This document shows positions 34,330-39,477 of a DNA stretch of 39,477 nt, in pieces (within the stretch, counting starts at the first letter, position 1; every line of letters begins with the position of its first letter). This DNA is from CAYRYU01 sp964428355 (GTDB lineage Bacteria; Muiribacteriota; Ozemobacteria; Ozemobacterales; Ozemobacteraceae). The position numbers and the translations under genes are program-made. The stretch lies in the NCBI GenBank assembly GCA_964428355.1, contig CAYRYU010000064.1, positions 1 to 39,477 of the forward strand, in the 5' to 3' direction. Under the pieces are notes generated by a model. The model saw only the letters and a list, made by a program, of their open reading frames with translations. It made no database searches and had not been told where the DNA came from.

Positions 34330-35150
34330 ACAGCAATCGGAGCAGCGCAGGTTTCAACGTTCGGCCTCCCAACGGAGGATCACCACAAAGACACGTTGAA
34401 CACCAAGTTCACCAAGGTTTCCCAGGAAATCATGCTTCTCCTACTCTGTGTCCTTCGGGTCCTTTGTGCCTTTGTGGTGAACCCAGGGCAGGTGAACGCT
34501 TCCGGGCGGGGTTCTCGCTGGTGGAAATCGTGGTCGCGACCGCGGTGATGGGAATGATGATGCTTTCCTTCATGGGGATGATCCAATTCGGGGCCGAAAC
34601 CTTCAACCTGGGAAAGACCAAGCTCGATTCCGTGAACTACGCCAGGATCGTGTTCGACCTTTTCAAGGAAGAGCTTTTTGCGGCGACAAACATCTACAAG
34701 GCCGCACCCACCGGCCTCTGGGGAACGGTCCCCGACGACACGCTCGTTGAAGACACTGCCGACAAGGAGACCACAACCCCTTTCTACATCCGGAAGATCA
34801 CCAATACACTTGGAGGCTCGAAGCGGGCCTGTTTCAAAATCTACCTGGATTCGACGACCAACTGCCTCATCCGGGAAGTGTCCGGTTCCCTCGATGGAGG
34901 AACTCTGGTCACGAACCCATCGACTTCGACGGAATTCTCCTCCAAGGTTTGGTCAAAGACGAGGCTTGCCCGTCATGTGAAGGCTTTCAAGATCACGCGC
35001 CTGACCCACCAGACAATGGAGGTGGCCCTCGAATTCGGAGAGGATACCGACGAAGACAACGTCCTCGACACCACCCTGAGCCAGCACCGGATGCTTCTCC
35101 TTGCCCCCCCAGTTGGCGGAGTGACCGGGTCCCGGTTCGGAAAAGGATGA
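34326..35150 (+). CDS. PilW/GspJ-like pseudopilin with a repeat-derived leader
   Basis: A pseudopilin of 274 residues from a GTG at 34326 that overlaps the stop of the gene before it (GTGA). The prepilin motif GFSLVEIVVATAV lies near residue 60-72, so the leader is about 60 residues long; ordinary leaders are 6-25. Most of this leader is encoded by a palindromic repeat (34380-34480) that stays open in frame. After the helix (MGMMMLSFMGMIQFGAETF) the protein looks like GspJ/PilW: a helix, then strands (FKIYLDSTTNCLIREV). Prepilin peptidase would cut after the Gly and remove the repeat-coded part. A TTG nearer the motif is a possible start, but it has no ribosome site. Four bases overlap with the next gene. 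Confidence 0.8.
   Translation: MNSNRSSAGFNVRPPNGGSPQRHVEHQVHQGFPGNHASPTLCPSGPLCLCGEPRAGERFRAGFSLVEIVVATAVMGMMMLSFMGMIQFGAETFNLGKTKLDSVNYARIVFDLFKEELFAATNIYKAAPTGLWGTVPDDTLVEDTADKETTTPFYIRKITNTLGGSKRACFKIYLDSTTNCLIREVSGSLDGGTLVTNPSTSTEFSSKVWSKTRLARHVKAFKITRLTHQTMEVALEFGEDTDEDNVLDTTLSQHRMLLLAPPVGGVTGSRFGKG
34380..34480. repeat. ACCACAAAG-type palindromic repeat, in frame inside a prepilin leader
   Basis: A 101-base element whose ends are inverted repeats: TCACCACAAAGACAC (34380-34394) and GTGCCTTTGTGGTGA (34466-34480), with one mismatch in 15. The inner part is a looser palindrome (CACCAAGTTCACC, TGTGTCCTTCGGG). I recall similar strings in many environmental genomes. It is fully open in the frame of the pseudopilin gene. 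Confidence 0.85.
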
Positions 35151-35920
35151 AGAAAAGTATGAAAAGGGTTTCATGGTTCACTGAACGACCCGACCCGCAC
35201 GATGCGGGAAGTGGGCGTTTGCAGCCACGGATGGCGCTTCGCAAACGACCCGACTTTCCAATGAACCGGAAAGGAACCGTGGCCGTGGCTGTGGCCATGG
35301 TCGTGCTCGGCATCCTTATGCTTTCCTCGCTCGCAATGACCAGAATGGTCCAGACCGAAAAGATCGTCCAGGGATCGGCCGACTGGTCCGACCGGGCACT
35401 GGATGCAGCCTTCAGTGGAACCCAATACGTCACCTCCTTTGCCCAGACCGGCCCGGCACTGTTCGCGACAACGGCGGCGAAGGCAAAGGAACGCCTTTAT
35501 TTCACATTGACCCCATCAGACGTGAGCGCCCTCTGGGGTTCCATCTCCTCTTCCCAGAAGCCGGCGGGAGGCTCGTCGAATCTGGTCCAATCCGACTGGA
35601 TGTACATCAACCAGGAACTGACCTACCTCGATGAAGACCTGTCGGATTCGAAGGAGGACGAGTACTATTTCCGGGCCGTCAGCTTCCCAAAGAACGACGG
35701 GTCCAACAACATCGACCCCGGTTACTACATGGTCAAATCCCAGGGAAAATTCCGGAACAAGGACGGAGGCTCGACGGTCATCAAGGATTTCAAATGCCAG
35801 ATCATCGCCGAAGTGAAGATCACGGTGACCGCAACAATCCACCATTTCAAGGTCAACCGCTGGCGACGCATGGATTTCCAGGATGACACCAATTTCAACA
35901 AGTACACGTCCTATGATTGA
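35147..35920 (+). CDS. PilX/GspK-like pseudopilin with a repeat-derived leader
   Basis: A pseudopilin-like protein. From the ATG at 35147, which overlaps the stop of the gene before it (ATGA), it has 257 residues. The hydrophobic helix NRKGTVAVAVAMVVLGILML begins near residue 40, and resembles PilX or GspK, which lack the +5 Glu. Between start and helix lies a 60-base palindromic repeat (35192-35251) that stays open in frame and codes for 20 residues (from DPHDAGSGRLQP on). An ATG at 35261 would give 219 residues and skip the repeat, but it has no ribosome site and is not coupled. The mature part is a mixed alpha/beta domain (LTYLDEDLSD, YYFRAVSFP) with an HHFKVNRWRR end. The next gene starts 40 bases after its stop. 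Confidence 0.72.
   Translation: MKKSMKRVSWFTERPDPHDAGSGRLQPRMALRKRPDFPMNRKGTVAVAVAMVVLGILMLSSLAMTRMVQTEKIVQGSADWSDRALDAAFSGTQYVTSFAQTGPALFATTAAKAKERLYFTLTPSDVSALWGSISSSQKPAGGSSNLVQSDWMYINQELTYLDEDLSDSKEDEYYFRAVSFPKNDGSNNIDPGYYMVKSQGKFRNKDGGSTVIKDFKCQIIAEVKITVTATIHHFKVNRWRRMDFQDDTNFNKYTSYD
35192..35251. repeat. REP-like double-hairpin repeat, copy B
   Basis: A 60-base element, nearly identical to that at 25961-26019 (one substitution, one inserted base). Hairpin one: CCCGCA/TGCGGG (perfect here) with a three-base loop. Hairpin two: GGGCGTTTGC with GCAAACGACCC. Being 60 bases long it keeps the reading frame of the pseudopilin gene around it. Confidence 0.88.
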
Positions 35921-35959
35921 GCGGTTTCGTCCGGGACCGGGTCAGAGGGAGTTGCGATC

Positions 35960-38900
35960 ATGATTGGAAATCTTCCATCGCGAAAGATTGCCCCGTTGGG
36001 CAAACGAGGGTTCACGCTCGCGGAAGCTCTGGTACTAACTATCCTGGTCGGCTACTGCATGGTTCCGATCCTTGGGGTGATGAGCGATTCCGTGAGCCGG
36101 GTACAGGACTTCGACCATCGGGAGACCCTGCGGGTCCTCGCCCGTTCGCGGTTGAACGAGGGAATCTCACGCGTCTCCTACGACCGGAAGCCTTTCGACC
36201 TTTCGCTCACGTTCCACTACGTCTACACCGACCCTTCGGGGAACGAATTTTCCGCCGACTCGGACAGCCCACCCCATGTTTTTCTGGTAGATACCGGGGA
36301 TTCCTTCGACGTCGACAAGATCAAGTACAGCTACAAGGTCGAGATGAGTTTCCAGGAACAGCTGGATCTGAACGACGATACGGCCGCACCCTCGGTAAAC
36401 GTCTTGTACAAGCAGGGAACCGCCGGGCTCCGCGCGTTGGTCGCGAGGTCCACCTTCCTGAGCGTGGACGACCCCACCACGGCGACCATCGAGGGCAGGG
36501 AAAACAGCGACCCGAACGAGGACATCAGCGTTTCACTCATGTCCCTCGTGACCACCCCGGTTTCCCATCATCACCAGCGGGTCATCGTCTCCGACCCCGG
36601 GCAGATCGGCATCTATTCGCTGGACACCGAGTTTTTGAACCTGGTGAAAATCTACCGGACCTACACCGCCCTCTCCGATCTTCCCAACCAAACCACCCTT
36701 TCGGACAATGCCAACGACCCCTGGAGGCCCGCCCACCTGGCCATCCACCCTTCCGGGAACTGGCTCGCGGTCAAGATGAAGCAGAAGATCAAGCTGATCA
36801 ACATCAACGAGGAATCGTCAGACAACGGGAAGAACTACGACGTCTTCGCCTTCACCGGGGGGGAAGCCGGTAATACCTTCCTCGAGGATCCCGGGGACAA
36901 CGACCTTTTGAAGGAGGACGACCAGATCGTTTTCCGGCCCGACGGGAAATACTGTTTCGTCACCGGCCACAGCCCCTACAAACTCTACCGCTTCGAGGTG
37001 TCGCGGAACCTCTTCGATCCCACATGGGTACCAGACTCGAGCACTTTCAACACCCGGACCGAGGTTGCCCTCAACTATGATGAGGTGCGTGACATGACGG
37101 TGGGGGACGATGGACGGCTCTATCTCGCCAACGGCTCGGACCTGGTCTGGTTCTCTATGTTCAGGCCCCTGAGCGAGATGACCCACAACAGGATTTCCAC
37201 CTTCGCCAACTCCGAGAGCTATACGAATTCAATCGACACGGTCAGCCTCGACCGTACCGGACGACGCGTTTTCCTGGGGTTCGACGATTCGACTGCGGCG
37301 AACCGGAGACTCATCTGGGTCCCCGCAGCCGCCCAGACAGATCTTCCGGCCATTCGCCATGTCGAGACATCGACCACCTTCACCGATTATTCGAAAATGA
37401 GCGTCCCCGGCAACCGACAGATCCGCGACTCGATCGTCAGCCCGGACAACAAGTATTTCGGAATGGCGGCATACGGGGCGGACCGGTGTTACATGACCTC
37501 CAACCCCCCGGACATCACATTCTGGAAGGATGCCGATCCCTGCACCGGGAACCATTACCAGTCGATCGTCCACAACCCCAACATGCAAACCTTCATCGTC
37601 GACCAGGACTACGACGGAGTCGTTCACATGCTGAACGTGAAGGACATGGCGAACGGCATACTATCCTCGCCCCAGATGCCAAATACGACAGCGATCAAGT
37701 TCGGCGGAAGCGCCAACAACATCTGCGACGTTGCGGCCCGGGCCCCCGAGTACTTGTTGGTCGGGGTAAGCGACACTTCGGTGCACTCGGTCGAGTACAT
37801 CGACACCCAGGCACGTACGAGGCTCCTCAAGTCGATCATCCTGTCCGCGGCCCCGACCCATCTGGCGATGAACGCGGCGGGAAGCAGGGTCAAGGTTACA
37901 TTCGCCGGGGCGCGGTATACCTTTGACACGTTTTCATGCGAAGCCGCTCCGAGCGGAGAGCTCGCGGCCGACCAGAAGGCCGCTTACGACTTCATGACCG
38001 CCTATTCGATCGACGCGGACAAGGATTCGGCAACCGGGAAGGACGACTTCTTCGCCTGCGTCGGCGACCAGCTGACGGAAGGGCTTTTCACGACCCAATC
38101 CCCCATGTCCGGGATCAACGACACTCCTGACCATTGGATCGTCCTGGATATGCTCGCCATGAACAAAGGTGGATTTTTGGTATTGTACAAGCACGAAACG
38201 ATCGGCGGGCTCAGGATGGTCAGGTGGTTTGGAAAATTCACCTACGGGCCAAGCACCGGGAAATACGCCCTTTTCGCCAATTTCGTGAGTTCGGCCCACA
38301 ACTTCCCCCCCGAGTATGCCGGGAAAATGGCCATCAGCGCCGACGACGGACTGATCTCCTTCGTCAGTTTCTACGCCTCGGGTGACAACAAGGTTTCGGT
38401 CTACGATTTCCGTTCCCAGAACTTCGAGCACCAGACCGAGATGCCCGGCCTGATCTCCACCTACCACTCCAACGCCGCCGACCCCCTGAGCGACCCCGCC
38501 ATCAAATTTTGCGACCAGGCTCCCACGACGCCTTCGGGGTTGGTAGGCTACTGGAAATTCGACGAAGGGACCTCGGGAACCACTGCCGATTCTTCCGGGA
38601 ATGGGTACACCGGCACCATCAACGGAGCATCCTGGAACTCTTCCGGAAGATACGGAAACTGTCTTTCATTCGATGGATCAGACGATTATGTCAGCATCTC
38701 CGGGGGAACCAACCTTAACCTCAATGGGGACAATTTCACCATTGCAGCATGGCTCTACAGCTATCAGGACGATTCAGGCTACCATGGCTTCATCGGAAAG
38801 GAAGTGGGATCGAACCAGGACCGCTACCCCTGCATGTATGTAAACGGAAACACCAAGATACATGCAGGCTTTGGTGATGGCACCAACTGGAATTACTTTA

Positions 38901-39477
38901 CAACGGGAGCCATTTTCAGTGAGAACTGCTGGCAGCACATTGCTTTCACTTTTGACGGAAGCACGATGCGTATTTATGCAAACGGGGTCGAAGCTTACAC
39001 GTCCTCGGGTTGGTCCGGGCGTACACCGGTAAGTGGCTCCGCCTTGGAAATAGGTCGTTTGGACAACTACTTCAAAGGCAAGATTGACGAAGTCCAGGTT
39101 TTCAACTGCGCATTGGGTGCGACAGAGATCAAGAAACTGGCCGCGTCTGGCCAACCACTCCCGGGAGCCTTCACTGCCAACGAAACCTGGACGTACACGA
39201 AAGATTACCCGGGGAACATGTGGTTTCTGGACACCTGGGGAGTGCCCTTGAACGGGCTCGATCTGACCAAGGCGACCAGCTCGAAACGGTATTTCGGCTA
39301 CTGGTCTCCTGGAAATCTGGCAGTGAAATATCTCGGACTCGGGATCAGGGACGGAGGCCGGATGTTCTACGACGGCACCCAGATTATGAACCAGGGTTTC
39401 GGAAGCGGAAACACGAACGTCGGGGCTCTTTCGGCCCAGACTCCCGATCTGTTCTCCACCCACAAGGTCCAGATAGA
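35960..39477 (+). CDS. Giant prepilin-like protein with propeller-like repeats and LamG domain (partial)
   Basis: The frame is open from the ATG at 35960 to the window end, at least 1172 codons, with no stop. GAGGGAG lies eight bases upstream. Residues 10-40 are a leader and pilin helix with motif KRGFTLAEALVLTILVG: Gly at the cut, Phe, and Glu at +5. Residues about 200-650 repeat a blade-like pattern (HPSGNWLAV, RPDGKYCFVTG, GDDGRLYLANG, SPDNKYFGMAA), as in beta-propellers. Residues about 690-850 give a further such stretch. Residues about 855-1063 are a LamG-type domain (GLVGYWKFDEG, SFDGSDDYVSI, WQHIAFTFDG, KIDEVQVFN). More strands follow. Known PilY1 tip proteins join a propeller to an adhesive domain without a pilin part. 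Here such a body is built on a pilin. It ends the second pseudopilin operon. Confidence 0.88.
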   Translation, partial: MIGNLPSRKIAPLGKRGFTLAEALVLTILVGYCMVPILGVMSDSVSRVQDFDHRETLRVLARSRLNEGISRVSYDRKPFDLSLTFHYVYTDPSGNEFSADSDSPPHVFLVDTGDSFDVDKIKYSYKVEMSFQEQLDLNDDTAAPSVNVLYKQGTAGLRALVARSTFLSVDDPTTATIEGRENSDPNEDISVSLMSLVTTPVSHHHQRVIVSDPGQIGIYSLDTEFLNLVKIYRTYTALSDLPNQTTLSDNANDPWRPAHLAIHPSGNWLAVKMKQKIKLININEESSDNGKNYDVFAFTGGEAGNTFLEDPGDNDLLKEDDQIVFRPDGKYCFVTGHSPYKLYRFEVSRNLFDPTWVPDSSTFNTRTEVALNYDEVRDMTVGDDGRLYLANGSDLVWFSMFRPLSEMTHNRISTFANSESYTNSIDTVSLDRTGRRVFLGFDDSTAANRRLIWVPAAAQTDLPAIRHVETSTTFTDYSKMSVPGNRQIRDSIVSPDNKYFGMAAYGADRCYMTSNPPDITFWKDADPCTGNHYQSIVHNPNMQTFIVDQDYDGVVHMLNVKDMANGILSSPQMPNTTAIKFGGSANNICDVAARAPEYLLVGVSDTSVHSVEYIDTQARTRLLKSIILSAAPTHLAMNAAGSRVKVTFAGARYTFDTFSCEAAPSGELAADQKAAYDFMTAYSIDADKDSATGKDDFFACVGDQLTEGLFTTQSPMSGINDTPDHWIVLDMLAMNKGGFLVLYKHETIGGLRMVRWFGKFTYGPSTGKYALFANFVSSAHNFPPEYAGKMAISADDGLISFVSFYASGDNKVSVYDFRSQNFEHQTEMPGLISTYHSNAADPLSDPAIKFCDQAPTTPSGLVGYWKFDEGTSGTTADSSGNGYTGTINGASWNSSGRYGNCLSFDGSDDYVSISGGTNLNLNGDNFTIAAWLYSYQDDSGYHGFIGKEVGSNQDRYPCMYVNGNTKIHAGFGDGTNWNYFTTGAIFSENCWQHIAFTFDGSTMRIYANGVEAYTSSGWSGRTPVSGSALEIGRLDNYFKGKIDEVQVFNCALGATEIKKLAASGQPLPGAFTANETWTYTKDYPGNMWFLDTWGVPLNGLDLTKATSSKRYFGYWSPGNLAVKYLGLGIRDGGRMFYDGTQIMNQGFGSGNTNVGALSAQTPDLFSTHKVQI
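38530..39150. other. AT-richer LamG module inside the giant prepilin gene
   Basis: By hand count, 60-base lines within the LamG region have 43%, 47%, 47%, 50% and 52% G+C, against 60% in a line from the propeller region (37261-37320). Codons here use more AAT, GGA and TTT. This points to a later origin of the module than the surrounding gene. Confidence 0.6.

Noticed and set aside
35917..36873. 318-codon open frame overlapping the start of the giant prepilin gene
   Set aside because: It is Arg/Pro/His-rich in the way of an out-of-frame translation. The true frame has a prepilin motif and a good ribosome site and stays open to the window end.

Overview
The window looks like a piece of a GC-rich (roughly 57-60% G+C), diderm-type bacterial genome from a metagenome assembly. 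Two runs of exactly 100 N are each flanked by identical 55-base contig ends. The gene content is unusual: many pseudopilins, a PilB ATPase, several FecR-type proteins, a CHASE2-SpoIIE phosphatase, a small bacterial microcompartment (BMC) locus and a pyruvate phosphate dikinase. I suspect a deep-branching lineage of the Candidatus Riflebacteria kind, but that is inference from gene style only; there is no rRNA or marker gene here to settle it. No tRNA, rRNA, CRISPR array, transposase or phage gene was seen.

Layout. 60-8667 (minus) is a signalling and pilin cluster. In transcription order it encodes a CHASE2-SpoIIE phosphatase, a FecR lipoprotein, a HEAT-repeat membrane protein, a STAS anti-sigma-antagonist-like protein, and two pseudopilin-like proteins, the last with a concanavalin-like domain. 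8864-11046 (minus) holds an SH3b-glucosaminidase exoprotein, whose ribosome binding site can fold into a hairpin, and a thioredoxin-like/pseudopilin pair. 11167-22634 (minus) is a long run of close or overlapping genes: ppdK, an enlarged nusB, an MCP-PilZ receptor, pilB, two adjacent radical SAM proteins that resemble the two-part LipS1/LipS2 lipoyl synthase, and a membrane-fused spermidine-synthase-like protein. 22896-23534 is a HAD phosphatase.

23660-25745 (plus) is a minimal BMC locus: two overlapping BMC-P (EutN/CcmL) vertex genes and a 496-residue protein that joins an encapsulation-peptide-like helix, a flavoprotein-like domain, a cysteine-rich linker and a deoxyribose-phosphate aldolase. 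Two tiny overlapping membrane-peptide genes, a palindromic repeat, a FecR-like protein and two small membrane proteins follow on the minus strand. 28207-33472 holds divergent promoters, a response regulator, a duplicated membrane protein with PH-like halves, a second FecR lipoprotein, a HExxH membrane protein and an EamA transporter.

33561-39477 (plus) is a second pseudopilin operon: three small pseudopilin-like proteins, then a giant prepilin (at least 1172 residues, running off the window) with propeller-like repeats and a LamG lectin-like domain. In two of these genes a palindromic element lies in frame between the overlapping start codon and the pilin core, in the part that prepilin peptidase would remove. 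The leading candidates for something undescribed are this PilY1-like protein built directly onto a pilin, the in-frame repeats in prepilin leaders, and the vertex-only BMC locus with a flavoprotein-aldolase fusion.
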